64,000 nucleotides of DNA from Gammaproteobacteria bacterium (lineage in GTDB: Bacteria; Pseudomonadota; Gammaproteobacteria; GCA-001735895): assembly GCA_030066085.1 (NCBI GenBank), contig JASJCI010000013.1, positions 1 through 64,000 on the forward strand, written 5' to 3'. Shown piece after piece: positions 1-9,500 of the stretch (position 1 is its first letter; each line of letters begins with the position of its first letter). The notes beneath the pieces were generated by a model, which made no database searches, was not told the origin of the DNA, and saw nothing but the letters and a program-made list of their open reading frames with translations. Position numbers and translations under genes: made by a program.

Positions 1-65
1 ACCGAAGTGGTTTTTTCTCACCGCCGCGCTGCTAGAATACGCGCATCCCGACCCGGAACATTTCG

Positions 66-1739
66 ATGGCGCAATACATTTACACCATGAGCGGCGTGGG
101 CAAGGTCGTGCCGCCGCAAACCGAGATCCTGAAGAACATTTCGCTGAATTTCTTCCCCGGCGCGAAGATCGGCGTGCTCGGCTATAACGGTGCCGGCAAG
201 TCGACCCTGCTGCGTATCATGGCCGGCGTGGATACCGAGTACAACGGCGAAGCCAGGCCGCAGCCCGGCATTCGCATCGGTTACCTCGCGCAGGAGCCCG
301 AGCTGGACCCGGCGCTGGACGTGCGCGGCAACGTCGAACAGGGCGTAGCCGACACCAAGGCGTTGCTGGAACAGTTCAACGAAGTCAACATGAAGTTCGC
401 CGAACCCATGTCCGACGACGAGATGAACGACCTGCTGATGGTGCAGGCCGAGCTGCAGGAAAAGATCGAGGCCGCCGGCGCCTGGGATCTGGAACGCAAA
501 CTGGAAATCGCGGCCGATGCACTGCGCCTGCCGCCCTGGGAAGCAGCCGTCGAGCACCTGTCCGGCGGTGAAAAGCGCCGCGTGGCGCTGTGCCGGCTGC
601 TGCTGTCCAATCCCGACATGCTGATACTGGACGAACCGACCAACCACCTGGATGCCGAGTCGGTCGCCTGGCTCGAACGTTTCCTGCAGGACTTCCCCGG
701 CACCGTGGTCGCGGTTACCCACGATCGCTACTTTCTCGACAACGTCGCCGGCTGGATCCTGGAACTCGATCGCGGCCACGGTATTCCCTGGCAGGGTAAC
801 TACTCGTCCTGGCTGGAACAGAAGGAACAGCGCCTGGCCCACGAAGAACGCGCCGAGAAGGCGCGCCAGAAGTCGATGCAGGCCGAGCTCGAATGGGTAC
901 GCGCCAATCCCAAGGGACGCCAGTCCAAGAGCAAGGCGCGCCTCAAGCGCTTCGAGGAAATCTCGTCGCAGGATTACCAGAAGCGTTCCGAGACCCGGGA
1001 GCTTTACATTCCTCCGGGACCGCGCCTGGGCGACCTGGTGGTCGAAATCGAGGGCGGCAAAAAGTCCTTCGGCGAGCGGCTGCTGTACCAGAATCTCGAT
1101 TTCAAACTGCCGCGCGGTGGGATCGTCGGCATCGTCGGCCCCAACGGCGCGGGCAAAACCACCCTGTTTCGCATCATGGTCGGCCAGGAAACGCTCGACG
1201 AAGGCACGGTTCGTATCGGCGACACGGTCGAGGTCGCCTACGTCGATCAGTCGCGTGACGATCTCGATGGCAACAAGACCGTCTGGGAAGAGGTTTCGGA
1301 CGGGCTCGATACCATCAGCGTCGGCAACTACGAGATCCCGTCGCGCGCCTACGTGTCGCGCTTCAATTTCCGCGGCCAGGCGCAGCAGAAATTCGTCAAG
1401 GACCTGTCGGGCGGCGAGCGCAACCGCCTGCACCTCGCCAAGCTGTTGCGCAGCGGCGGCAACCTGCTGCTGCTCGACGAACCGACCAACGACCTCGACG
1501 TCGAAACCCTGCGTGCGCTGGAGGAAGCCATCCTGGAGTTTCCGGGTTGCGTGGTCGTGATCTCGCACGATCGCTGGTTCCTCGACCGCATCGCGACCCA
1601 CATCATCGCCTTCGAGGGCAACAGCGAGGTCTATACCTACGAGGGCAACTACTCCGAGTACGAGGCCCATCGCAAACAGCGCCTTGGCCAGGAAGCGGAT
1701 CAGCCGCACCGGATCAAGTACAAAAAGCTCGAAGTCTGA
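66..1739 (+). CDS. ettA: Energy-dependent translational throttle protein EttA (ABC-F)
   Basis: A soluble ABC-F ATPase of 557 aa, close to the usual 555 aa. It has two nucleotide-binding domains and no membrane segment. Walker [10 protein letters not shown] lies at about residues 39-47 and GPNGAGKTT at about 358-366. The signatures LSGGEKRR (about 165) and LSGGERNR (about 446) are each followed by an intact LDEPTN Walker B. The basic linker between the domains is the P-site tRNA interaction motif region of the family. Known family role: binding at the ribosomal E site and gating the first elongation step according to ATP/ADP. Its stop codon overlaps the next start (TGATG), so the two genes are probably co-translated. 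Confidence 0.96.
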   Translation: MAQYIYTMSGVGKVVPPQTEILKNISLNFFPGAKIGVLGYNGAGKSTLLRIMAGVDTEYNGEARPQPGIRIGYLAQEPELDPALDVRGNVEQGVADTKALLEQFNEVNMKFAEPMSDDEMNDLLMVQAELQEKIEAAGAWDLERKLEIAADALRLPPWEAAVEHLSGGEKRRVALCRLLLSNPDMLILDEPTNHLDAESVAWLERFLQDFPGTVVAVTHDRYFLDNVAGWILELDRGHGIPWQGNYSSWLEQKEQRLAHEERAEKARQKSMQAELEWVRANPKGRQSKSKARLKRFEEISSQDYQKRSETRELYIPPGPRLGDLVVEIEGGKKSFGERLLYQNLDFKLPRGGIVGIVGPNGAGKTTLFRIMVGQETLDEGTVRIGDTVEVAYVDQSRDDLDGNKTVWEEVSDGLDTISVGNYEIPSRAYVSRFNFRGQAQQKFVKDLSGGERNRLHLAKLLRSGGNLLLLDEPTNDLDVETLRALEEAILEFPGCVVVISHDRWFLDRIATHIIAFEGNSEVYTYEGNYSEYEAHRKQRLGQEADQPHRIKYKKLEV

Positions 1740-2617
1740 TGGCCGATCTCGACAAGTTGTTCCGGCGCCTCGACGAATTGCTCGACCGGGTCGAAGGCAT
1801 CGTTCCCCGCACCGCGGAATGGCACACCGAACCGGGTTTCCAGGCCTACCGCTGGACCGCTGCCGGGCTCGAGGGTATCCGTGAATTCGACCATGTGGAC
1901 AAGCACGAGCTGCTGCATCTCGAACGGCAGCAAAACCTGCTGTTTCGCAACACGGCGATGTTTCTCGATGGCCGCCCGGCCAACAACGCGCTGCTGTGGG
2001 GGGCGCGCGGCACCGGCAAATCATCGCTGATCAAGGCGCAGCTCAACGAGTTCGAGCAGCAGGGATTGTGCATCGTCGAGGTACCCAAGGCCGCGACCGA
2101 GCAGCTGTTCGACATCATCCGCGCGCTGGCCGCCGACGGGCGCAGGTTCATCATCTACCTCGACGACCTGTCGTTCGAGGCGCAGGACGATTCTTACAAG
2201 GCGCTCAAGGCCTGCCTCGAGGGCTCGCTGCAACCGCAGCCGGACAACGTCCTGATCTACGCCACGTCCAATCGTCGCCACCTGATGCCCGAGTCCATGC
2301 AGGACAACCTGGACAGCACGATGGTCGATGGCCAGCTGCATCCCAGCGACGCGATCGAGGAAAAGATATCGCTGTCCGATCGCTTCGGCCTGTGGCTGTC
2401 GTTTCACCCGTTCACCCAGGAACAGTATCTCGCGGTGGTCGAGCAGAATCTCGCCGCGCGCGGTCTCGAACTCGGCGAAGAGGCACGCCTGTCGGCGATC
2501 CGGTTTGCCACCCAGCGCGGCTCGCGCAGCGGCCGCATCGCGGTGCAGTTCGCGGCCTACCACGAGAGCCTGCTGGCCGAGGCCAGGGTTCATATCGACG
2601 GCACCCCCGGCAACTGA
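1739..2617 (+). CDS. DUF815-family AAA+ ATPase
   Basis: A predicted P-loop ATPase of 292 aa. The start is the ATG that shares its A with the ettA stop. Walker A GARGTGKSS is at about residues 88-96 and a Walker B-like FIIYLDDLSF at about 137-146. The C-terminal part (LSDRFGLWLSFHPF, then an SGR motif) fits the lid region of AAA ATPases of the DUF815 type, whose function is unknown. The 1-base overlap with ettA suggests translational coupling. A weak hairpin (GCGGCT/AGCCGC, 2640-2657) without a T-tract follows the gene. Confidence 0.85.
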   Translation: MADLDKLFRRLDELLDRVEGIVPRTAEWHTEPGFQAYRWTAAGLEGIREFDHVDKHELLHLERQQNLLFRNTAMFLDGRPANNALLWGARGTGKSSLIKAQLNEFEQQGLCIVEVPKAATEQLFDIIRALAADGRRFIIYLDDLSFEAQDDSYKALKACLEGSLQPQPDNVLIYATSNRRHLMPESMQDNLDSTMVDGQLHPSDAIEEKISLSDRFGLWLSFHPFTQEQYLAVVEQNLAARGLELGEEARLSAIRFATQRGSRSGRIAVQFAAYHESLLAEARVHIDGTPGN

Positions 2618-2726
2618 TCGCGAGCAATCGGTCACGACCGCGGCTTTCAACAGCCGCGCCAACGGGAAACCGGGAAAACGCCTGCCATGGCACATCTTGA
2701 TCGCCAACGCAATCCGGGGCGGGTAA

Positions 2727-3527
2727 ATGAGTAAAAGCCTGCAAAAATCAGGCCGCCCGCCGGCGAACACCGCAGCGGTTGCCGGGCCGCATGACGATAC
2801 TGTCGCCGCGTCGCCGCGCAATACACCCAATCCGGATGCCGGAACCAACCTGGCCAGGCATCGCGCGGCCATCGAAAAGCTGCGCATCGACCCGGGATGG
2901 CGCTACGATGGCAAACGGCTGCTGCGCGATAAACTCGGTTTCATGGCGGCACAATGCGAGCTGACGCTGGATATCGGCCAATCGAGCCGCGATCTCGCCG
3001 AGCTGTTCGCGCCCGACCGGATCGAGTCGGTCGATATCAACCGCGGCGAACCCACACCCGATATCGTCGACGATATCTGCGCGCCCAGTCGTCTCGAGCC
3101 CGCGCGCTACGACGGCATCGTCTGCCTGTCGGTGCTGGAACACGTTTACGACCCGTTCGCGGCAATCGATACGATGTATCGCCTGCTGATCCCGGGTGGT
3201 TACCTGCTGCTGCACCTGCCGTTTCACTATCGCTACCACGCCCCGCCGGACCTGGCCTTCGCCGACTGCTACCGCTTCAGCCGCGATGGCATAGCCTGGA
3301 TGTTAAGGGATTTCGAATCGGTTGAGCTGTATCCGATAAGGGGCGCCTGGTCGAGCATGATCAATCTTCGCAGGTTCTGGAAAAAAACCATCGAGGCAAG
3401 ATTCGGCCTGCGGGCAGCGCGCTGGCTGGATCGGCTGCTGGCTAAACCCGGCCGCCGCCCGACGGACGAGCTGCAGGTTTCGGGATACTACGTCTGGGCG
3501 CGTAAACCCCCGGCCGCGGGTCCCTAG
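2727..3527 (+). CDS. Class I SAM-dependent methyltransferase
   Basis: A protein of 266 aa with a Methyltransf_11-like core. The motif I region reads LTLDIGQSSRDLAELF (about residue 75-90). An acidic motif II (ESVDINRGE) follows, then IVCLSVLEHVYDP and LLIPGGYLLLHLPF, which match the post-motif and motif III of small-molecule or sugar methyltransferases. Motif I is less glycine-rich than usual. The first 45 residues are polar and low in complexity, so the true start may be internal. The substrate cannot be told from sequence. It stands alone, 109 bases after the DUF815 gene. Confidence 0.75.
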   Translation: MSKSLQKSGRPPANTAAVAGPHDDTVAASPRNTPNPDAGTNLARHRAAIEKLRIDPGWRYDGKRLLRDKLGFMAAQCELTLDIGQSSRDLAELFAPDRIESVDINRGEPTPDIVDDICAPSRLEPARYDGIVCLSVLEHVYDPFAAIDTMYRLLIPGGYLLLHLPFHYRYHAPPDLAFADCYRFSRDGIAWMLRDFESVELYPIRGAWSSMINLRRFWKKTIEARFGLRAARWLDRLLAKPGRRPTDELQVSGYYVWARKPPAAGP

Positions 3528-3705
3528 TTGTCCAGGGCGGTTAGAGGTTGAGGGTCTCGGCCTCCATGCGCGAACTCCGGGAAGTTCGCATGCCAACCCT
3601 CCGCGGCGACCGGATCGACGCCCGAACCCTTGAATTGTGCTGTCGCCCGTGCCAATCTTTATAATACCTGCCGTCCCTTGACGGCACGAGTTCGGAGCTG
3701 GTCAG
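3528..3705. repeat. Intergenic segment with inverted repeat
   Basis: A non-coding gap of 178 bases. It holds a 7-bp perfect inverted repeat, GCGAACT (3570-3576) and AGTTCGC (3583-3589), with loop CCGGGA. No T-run follows, so it is not a standard intrinsic terminator. It may be a protein-binding site or an RNA hairpin. Confidence 0.35.
3635..3665 (+). promoter_or_regulatory. Putative sigma-70 promoter for the cNMP-binding gene
   Basis: A perfect -10 TATAAT at 3660-3665 lies 40 bases before the GTG start. The best -35 is TTGTGC at 3635-3640, giving a 19-base spacer, slightly long. The -10 box is convincing and the -35 is weak. Confidence 0.5.
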
Positions 3706-4173
3706 GTGGATTTAGCCGAGGAAACCGATTTACTGCGCAAGATTCCGATGTTCGCCAAGATGGACACGTCGCGGCTCAAGCTGCTCGCGTTCGCCAGCGA
3801 AATCGTCGCGTTCGACGACGGCGACGTGGTTTTCAACAGCGGTGACAGCGCAGATTTCGCCTACGTCATCATGGAAGGCATGGTCGACGTCGTGACCGAG
3901 ACCGAACGCGGCCCGGTCGTGGCCTCGACGTTGAAACAGAATCAACTGATCGGCGAGCTCGGACTGCTGAACAATGCGCCGCGCAACGCCACGCTGGTGG
4001 CCAAAGGCTCCCTGCGGGCGATGAAGATCACCGGCGACATGTTTTTCCGCCTGCTGCGGGAGAATTCCGAGGTGGCGCTGGACGTAATCCGCATGCTCAG
4101 CGAGAAACTGTCGCGCTCGCACGCGCTGGTAGAGAGCCTGCAAAAACAGCTCGCGCAGCAGGAAACCCCGTAA
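3706..4173 (+). CDS. Cyclic nucleotide-binding domain protein
   Basis: A protein of 155 aa made of a single cNMP-binding beta-barrel plus a C-terminal helix. The phosphate-binding cassette reads LIGELGLLNNAPRNATLVA. It keeps the Glu that contacts the ribose 2'-OH and the Arg that contacts the cyclic phosphate, in the order seen in the PKA-type cassette. There is no DNA-binding, transporter or kinase domain, so it is a stand-alone receptor or regulator. The start is a GTG. It abuts the HD-domain gene with no spacer and is close to a class III cyclase at 4830-6188, so cAMP or cGMP sensing is a reasonable inference. Confidence 0.85.
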   Translation: MDLAEETDLLRKIPMFAKMDTSRLKLLAFASEIVAFDDGDVVFNSGDSADFAYVIMEGMVDVVTETERGPVVASTLKQNQLIGELGLLNNAPRNATLVAKGSLRAMKITGDMFFRLLRENSEVALDVIRMLSEKLSRSHALVESLQKQLAQQETP

Positions 4174-4833
4174 ATGTCCCAAGCGGCCAGTGGCGAGCGC
4201 ACCGGCCTCGAACGGTTCCAGGCACTCTGGCGCAGGTGTCTACTGCAAGGGGCGCCAGACCGCAGTGCGGAAATCCACCGGCGACTGGTGGACGGCTACC
4301 GTGAAACCCAGCGGTTTTACCATACCCTCGAACACATAGAGCATTGCCTGCGGATGTTCGACGCCTGCCGCGACCTGCTGCAGGCGCCCGACGCAGTCGA
4401 ACTCGCGGTCTGGTTTCACGACCTGGTCTTCGAGCCCGGCCAGTCCGACAACGAATTGCGTTCCGCCGAACTCTACCGCGATCTTGCGCGCGGGGTGCAG
4501 GACGAGGCCCTGATCGATCACGTCTACGGGCTCGTCATGGCGACCCTGCACAACGGCTTTGCGCTCGATGGCATCGACGTCGAGTACATCGTCGATATCG
4601 ACCTGTCGAGCTTCGGCCTCGACTGGGAGGAGTTCCTGCACGACAGCGAAAACCTGCGGCGCGAAAATCCCCACCTCGAAGACAGCGCCTACTACCGCAA
4701 CCAGGGCTATTTCCAGGCCCGCCTGCTCGAACGGCCCCGTTTTTTCCTGTCCGACTTTTTTTACCAGCGCTACGAGGACCGTGCACGCGCCAATCTCGCG
4801 CGCTATTTCGAATATCTCGAACAGCGCAACTAG
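4174..4833 (+). CDS. Predicted HD-superfamily metal-dependent hydrolase (COG4339 type)
   Basis: A protein of 219 aa. H50, H54 and H57 in FYHTLEHIEH, followed by H82-D83 in VWFHDLVF, are the metal-binding pattern of small HD proteins. The substrate is unknown; the family is often misannotated as an NMDA receptor subunit. Its ATG directly follows the stop of the cNMP-binding gene (TAA ATG). It converges on the cyclase gene, and the two stop codons share the palindrome CTAG at 4830-4833. Breakdown of a cyclic or other nucleotide is possible but not shown. Confidence 0.8.
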   Translation: MSQAASGERTGLERFQALWRRCLLQGAPDRSAEIHRRLVDGYRETQRFYHTLEHIEHCLRMFDACRDLLQAPDAVELAVWFHDLVFEPGQSDNELRSAELYRDLARGVQDEALIDHVYGLVMATLHNGFALDGIDVEYIVDIDLSSFGLDWEEFLHDSENLRRENPHLEDSAYYRNQGYFQARLLERPRFFLSDFFYQRYEDRARANLARYFEYLEQRN

Positions 4834-6188
4834 TTCGCCGCTGGCGTAACGGTGAATACCTTGACCGGGCGATTGAGCCCGCGCACCGACGTGTCTCCCA
4901 GTTCGCGAAACTCGAACAGCCCCGGCGCTATTCGTTCCCGGGTCGAATCGGCGACCACGATACGGGTACCATAGTCCTTGTTGAGCTGCTCGAGGCGGGC
5001 GGCCAGGTTGACGTTGTCGCCATGCACGGTGTAGCCCACCCGGTCGCCCGAACCAACCAGTCCGCCCACCACGCGACCGGTATTGATACCGACCCGCGTG
5101 TTGAAATAAACCCCGTCGGCAAACTCGATGCCGTCGACCACCCGTTGAATCTCCAGCGCGGCGCGTACCGCGCTGGCGGCGTGTTGCGCATCCGGTCTCG
5201 GCAGGTTGAAGGTCGCCAGGATAGCATCGCCCTGGAACTGGCTGATCACCCCGCCGTTATCGGCAATCGGTTTTGCCACCAGTTCGAAATAGCGGTTCAG
5301 CGCCTCGATCAGGGCTTCCGGCGCCAGGCTCTCGCTGATCGCGGTAAAACCCTCGATATCGGTGAACAGGATGCTGCAGTCCGCGACCTCGCCCTTGCCG
5401 GTGATCGCGCCCTCTTCCGAGTGGATGACCTTGCGCGCGACCTCCTGCGGTACGAAGCGCGACAGGTCGCGCGCGGCACTACCCTCGATTACCGATTCGA
5501 ACAGCAGGCTGCGGGCCCGCTGCAGCGCCAGCGCCAGCACGCCGGTCACCATCAGGATCGAAACCACCTTGTCGAACTCGGCACCGATGAGCACGCTGTT
5601 GGAGGTCATGTACTCGACGTAATCGCGCGTGACCATGTTGTCTACCGGATCCTGCAAGACCACGTAAAGCACCATGCAGATCCAGCCTGTCGCGGCGCTG
5701 ATACCGGTTGCGATTACGAAACGCGGATCGAAGTGCAGCGCGCGGATACTGATGAAGATAAACAGGTAAAGCAGCGTCGGTGCCTTCAGGTAGAACGACG
5801 GCGGCTGTTCGTACTGCAGGTGAAAGCTCCAGATCAGGCCCAGCAAGAGGACGATATCGGCCACCGCGGAAAGGTAGAGCATCCAGTCCGGCAGGCGACG
5901 CAGCAGCGCGAGGCGCAGGCGCACCAGGCTGAACAGGAGATACAGGGTCAGGACCCAGGGTACCGGGGCAAAATCGGCATCCTGGCCGAAGGTTTTCGGT
6001 GCCAGCAGGTACAGCAATCCGAAAATCGTGACGATGACCAGCTGGATGATGCTGATGAGGACCTCGCTGCGTTCCTGCTGGTCCTGGATCGACCGGCGCA
6101 GCCTCTCGGGCAACTGCAACTGGCGCCTGTTCGAGCGCATTGACGGCAGGTTTGCGCCGATACCCCCGGGGGTCATTTTTTTGTCCAA
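4830..6188 (-). CDS. Membrane-bound class III adenylate/guanylate cyclase
   Basis: A protein of 452 aa. The N-terminal half has about six hydrophobic segments (roughly residues 43-62, 78-97, 104-121, 138-152, 157-178, 207-222). A helical linker (RFVPQEVARKVI, about 244-255) leads to the class III cyclase domain. Metal-binding aspartates are D277 (LFTDIEGFT) and D321 (QFQGDAILATF). The transition-state Asn/Arg pair is in GDNVNLAARLEQ. All catalytic positions appear intact, so it should be active. Its nearest neighbours are an HD hydrolase and a cNMP receptor, convergent with it. Confidence 0.9.
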   Translation of the reverse strand: MDKKMTPGGIGANLPSMRSNRRQLQLPERLRRSIQDQQERSEVLISIIQLVIVTIFGLLYLLAPKTFGQDADFAPVPWVLTLYLLFSLVRLRLALLRRLPDWMLYLSAVADIVLLLGLIWSFHLQYEQPPSFYLKAPTLLYLFIFISIRALHFDPRFVIATGISAATGWICMVLYVVLQDPVDNMVTRDYVEYMTSNSVLIGAEFDKVVSILMVTGVLALALQRARSLLFESVIEGSAARDLSRFVPQEVARKVIHSEEGAITGKGEVADCSILFTDIEGFTAISESLAPEALIEALNRYFELVAKPIADNGGVISQFQGDAILATFNLPRPDAQHAASAVRAALEIQRVVDGIEFADGVYFNTRVGINTGRVVGGLVGSGDRVGYTVHGDNVNLAARLEQLNKDYGTRIVVADSTRERIAPGLFEFRELGDTSVRGLNRPVKVFTVTPAAN

Positions 6189-6338
6189 TTCAGACTCCAG
6201 TGCACTCGAAGCACAATATCTACAGGACCTGTTGGCTTGTCAATAATTCCCCGGGAGCGCGAGAAAATCGACGGGCGACGGTGCGTTCGGCACAAAATGC
6301 GTGTAGTCTGCAGGCTGTCCAGGGCATCTGTGGGTAAC

Positions 6339-7547
6339 ATGACGGAGCGGCTCGATTCATCGCGAATCCTGATCTACAGCCACGACTCATTCGGTCTCGG
6401 CCATCTGCGTCGTTGCCGTTCGATCGCGCATTCGCTGACTTCGCGCTACAAGGGGCTGTCCATCCTGATCCTGTCGGGCTCGCCGATCATCGGCAGCTTC
6501 GACTTCAAGGCACGCGTCGATTTCGTGCGTATTCCCGGGGTAATCAAGCTCAAGGATGGTGAATACACCTCGCTCGGGCTGCACATCGATCTCGAGCAGA
6601 CCCTGCAGATGCGCGAATCGATCATCTATCACACCGCGCAATGTTTCCAGCCCGATATTTTCCTGGTCGACAAGGAGCCCACCGGCCTGCAGGGCGAGGT
6701 GACCTCGACTCTCGAAATGCTGCGCCAACGCGGTACGGTCAACGTGCTCGGCCTGCGCGATGTCATGGACGAACCGGGGTTGCTGAAGGCGGAGTGGGAA
6801 CGCAAGCAGGTCGCCCCGGTACTGGAAAACCTTTACCACGACATCTGGGTCTACGGCCTGCCGGAAATGGGCAGCCCGATCGAGGGCCTCGACCTGTCAC
6901 CGGTGGTGCAGAACAAGATGGCCTACACCGGTTACCTGGGGCGAGACCTGCCCAGCGACCTCAACTGGGTTGCCCCGATCGATCTCGAACACCCCTATAT
7001 CCTGGTCACCGCCGGCGGTGGCGGCGACGGCGTGGAAATGGTGGACTGGGTGATTCGCGCCTACGAGGCCGATCCGGTACTGCCCCGACGCGCGGTGATC
7101 GTCACCGGACCCTTCATGCCGGCCAATAGCCAGCAGGAGTTTCACGAGCGCTGCGACCAGCTACCCAACGTCGAGATCCTGACCTTCGACAATCACTTCG
7201 AGCTGCTGATGGAAAAAGCCATCGGCATCGTCGCGATGGGCGGTTACAACACGTTTTGCGAAATCCTGTCGCTGGACAAGCCGGCGCTGATAGTTCCGCG
7301 CTCGGTGCCGCGCCAGGAACAGTTGATTCGCGCGGAACGCGCGGTAGCTCTCGGCCTGGCAAGCATGCTCGATCCGGCAGGCGAGCGGCCGGTCGAACCC
7401 ATGGCGGAGGCGCTGCGGGCGCTGCCGCAGCAACCGCGGCCGTCGACATCGCGCGTCACCGGCCTGCTGGATGGCCATCAGCGTATCGCCGACATGGTGC
7501 GCGCCTACATCGAGCCCGGCGAAGCGGCTACCAGCATCTCGGCCTGA
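6339..7547 (+). CDS. MurG-like (GT28/COG4671-type) glycosyltransferase
   Basis: A protein of 402 aa from the ATG at 6339; upstream in-frame starts add only a poorly conserved stretch. The N-terminal motif SFGLGHLRR (residues 17-25) is the GxGH loop of GT-B enzymes related to MurG. A second Rossmann domain begins at ILVTAGGGGDG. The donor-site segment MGGYNTFCEILSLDKPALIVPR is the typical C-terminal signature. Acceptor and donor sugar are unknown. It heads a four-gene forward run (a second COG4671 protein, a deacetylase, then convergent genes). No signal peptide, so the enzyme is cytoplasmic or peripheral. Confidence 0.85.
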   Translation: MTERLDSSRILIYSHDSFGLGHLRRCRSIAHSLTSRYKGLSILILSGSPIIGSFDFKARVDFVRIPGVIKLKDGEYTSLGLHIDLEQTLQMRESIIYHTAQCFQPDIFLVDKEPTGLQGEVTSTLEMLRQRGTVNVLGLRDVMDEPGLLKAEWERKQVAPVLENLYHDIWVYGLPEMGSPIEGLDLSPVVQNKMAYTGYLGRDLPSDLNWVAPIDLEHPYILVTAGGGGDGVEMVDWVIRAYEADPVLPRRAVIVTGPFMPANSQQEFHERCDQLPNVEILTFDNHFELLMEKAIGIVAMGGYNTFCEILSLDKPALIVPRSVPRQEQLIRAERAVALGLASMLDPAGERPVEPMAEALRALPQQPRPSTSRVTGLLDGHQRIADMVRAYIEPGEAATSISA

Positions 7548-7563
7548 TCCCGCCGTTGACCTC

Positions 7564-8709
7564 ATGCAAGCGCTGATCCACGTCCAGCACCTGCTCGGTG
7601 TCGGCCACCTGCAGCGAGCCGCCGAAATTGCCGGCGCACTCAGTCGCACGGGTTTCGACGTTACCCTGGCGACTGGCGGAAAATCCCCCCCGCGCGCGCT
7701 CGCACCCGGGGTCGAACTGTTCCAGTTACCGGCCGCCAGCTGCGCCGACGGCAGTTTCAGTGAACTGCTGGACGCGAACGGCGCACCGGTCGACGATGCC
7801 TGGCGCGCACGGCGAGCCGATATCCTGCTGCGGCTGTACCAGCAGGTCGCGCCGGTGGTTCTGATTACCGAGGGTTTTCCGTTTGCGCGACGCATGCTGC
7901 GTTTCGAACTGTTGCCGCTGCTCGAGCGGGCTCGACAAGACCGTGGTTGCCGTCTCGTGGTATCTTCGGTGCGCGATATCCTGCAACCCAAATCGCGGCC
8001 GCAACGAAATGCCGAAATCCTGCAGTGGATCGAGACCTATTACGATCGCGTGCTGGTGCATGGCGATCAAAGTCTTGCCCGGCTCGACTACAGTTTTGCG
8101 GCCGCGGCCAGCATTGCTGATCGCATTGCCTACACCGGCTACATCGCCGTCGACCCTGCCTGCGGCGGCGATGAACATGCCGGCGATGAAGTAATCGTCT
8201 CGGCCGGCGGCAGCGACACCGGCTACGCGCTGCTGCAAACCGCGCTCGCTGCCCGCCCCCTTTGTTCCCTGGCGACGCTGCCCTGGCGCCTGCTGGTCAG
8301 CCCGGCAATCGATGCCCGGGCATTCGCCGCACTGCGGGAAGCCGCAGGAGAAGGCGTTACGGTGGAGCGCAACCGCAGCGATTTCCCCGCCCTGCTTGCA
8401 CGCGCGCGCCTGTCGATTTCGCAGGCCGGTTACAACACGGTGACCGACCTGCTGCGCACGCAAACGCCCGCCGTATTGGTACCCTACGCCGAGGCCGGCG
8501 AGCGCGAGCAAACCATGCGCGCCGAACTGCTGCAGCAAAAGGACCGGGCCAGGTTCGTCGACCCGGCCGAACTGTCGCCGGCGCGCCTGGCGCTGGCGAT
8601 CGACGCGGCGCAAATCCACACGGCGCCGCTCGCGCTGAAGCTCGATGGCGCCCGCCGCAGCGCCGAGCTGATTCGCGGCTGGTTGACCGCCGGGGATGAC
8701 GGCGCATGA
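7564..8709 (+). CDS. Second MurG-like (COG4671-type) glycosyltransferase
   Basis: A protein of 381 aa starting at the ATG at 7564, 16 bases after the previous gene. It has the same layout as its neighbour: an N-terminal GxGH loop (LGVGHLQR, residues 11-18) and a C-terminal SQAGYNTVTDLL donor-binding segment. The two enzymes are clearly related but divergent, as expected for successive sugar additions. Its end overlaps the start of the deacetylase gene by 4 bases (ATGA), which points to one operon. The sugar specificity is not evident. Confidence 0.83.
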   Translation: MQALIHVQHLLGVGHLQRAAEIAGALSRTGFDVTLATGGKSPPRALAPGVELFQLPAASCADGSFSELLDANGAPVDDAWRARRADILLRLYQQVAPVVLITEGFPFARRMLRFELLPLLERARQDRGCRLVVSSVRDILQPKSRPQRNAEILQWIETYYDRVLVHGDQSLARLDYSFAAAASIADRIAYTGYIAVDPACGGDEHAGDEVIVSAGGSDTGYALLQTALAARPLCSLATLPWRLLVSPAIDARAFAALREAAGEGVTVERNRSDFPALLARARLSISQAGYNTVTDLLRTQTPAVLVPYAEAGEREQTMRAELLQQKDRARFVDPAELSPARLALAIDAAQIHTAPLALKLDGARRSAELIRGWLTAGDDGA

Positions 8710-9491
8710 GCGAGTCGCCGCATGCGGCCTGGGGTTGGCTGGCGCGTGAACTCGCCGCCTGGGAGGCTAATGGCGAACGCGCAACCTTCTGGTGGCGGGA
8801 CGATGACGCCTGCGCGGCCAGCGACGAATTGACACACCTGCTCGCGCTGGTCGAAACCGCCGGTGTGCCGGTTGCGCTGGCAACGATCCCGGCACGGCTC
8901 GAGCCAGGCCTCGTGGCCGGGGTCAAATCGCTGCCCGGGGTCTCGCTGTTGCAGCACGGCTACGCCCACGTCAATCACGCCGCCAGCGGGGCACTCAAGC
9001 GTGAGCTGGGGGGTGATGCTGCACGCGCCGACCTGCTCGCCCGGCTGGCACAGGGTCGCGAGCGTCTCGCTCAGGCCTTCGGCGCAGGTTTCCTGCCGGT
9101 CATGGTACCGCCCTGGAATCGCATCGACGAAGACGTCGTCGACGCCCTGCCCGGGCTCGGTTTCCGCGGCCTGTCAACGATGCGCGTGCGCAAGCGGGCT
9201 TACCCCGCGGCGCAGCTCTACCAGGTCAACACCCACCTCGACCCGGTACACTGGCGTCACGACGGCGGCTTCATCGGCACCTGGAGCGCGATCGCGATCC
9301 TGGTCCAGCACCTGCAGGCGCGACGCAGCGGTTATCGCGACCGCGATGAACCGACCGGGCTGCTGACGCATCACCTGGTGCAGAACGAGGCCACCTGGCG
9401 CTTCACCGCCGACCTGCTGGATTTCGTCCGCGACCACCCCGGCGCATGCTGGCTCCACGCTGCCGAAATCTGGCCTGCCGGCGAGGGCTAG
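8706..9491 (+). CDS. Polysaccharide deacetylase-like protein
   Basis: A protein of 261 aa. It has an acidic motif WWRDDDA (about residues 29-35), a metal-binding HGYAHVNH (H-x3-H type, about 84-91) and VPPWNRID, which corresponds to the catalytic RxPY/PPW loop of the NodB/CE4 fold. There is no signal peptide, so it should act on a cytoplasmic glycan or lipid-linked precursor rather than an exported polymer. It is coupled (ATGA overlap) to the glycosyltransferase before it, and it converges with the histidine phosphatase gene 9 bases away. Confidence 0.8.
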   Translation: MSESPHAAWGWLARELAAWEANGERATFWWRDDDACAASDELTHLLALVETAGVPVALATIPARLEPGLVAGVKSLPGVSLLQHGYAHVNHAASGALKRELGGDAARADLLARLAQGRERLAQAFGAGFLPVMVPPWNRIDEDVVDALPGLGFRGLSTMRVRKRAYPAAQLYQVNTHLDPVHWRHDGGFIGTWSAIAILVQHLQARRSGYRDRDEPTGLLTHHLVQNEATWRFTADLLDFVRDHPGACWLHAAEIWPAGEG

Positions 9492-9500
9492 CAGCGGCAA

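Noticed and set aside
18-2024. A 668-codon frame on the minus strand.
   Set aside because: Antisense to ettA and the DUF815 gene, both of which have strong motifs; the translation is an Arg-rich shadow.
2640-2657. Intrinsic terminator after the DUF815 gene.
   Set aside because: There is a 6-bp hairpin but no T-tract follows.
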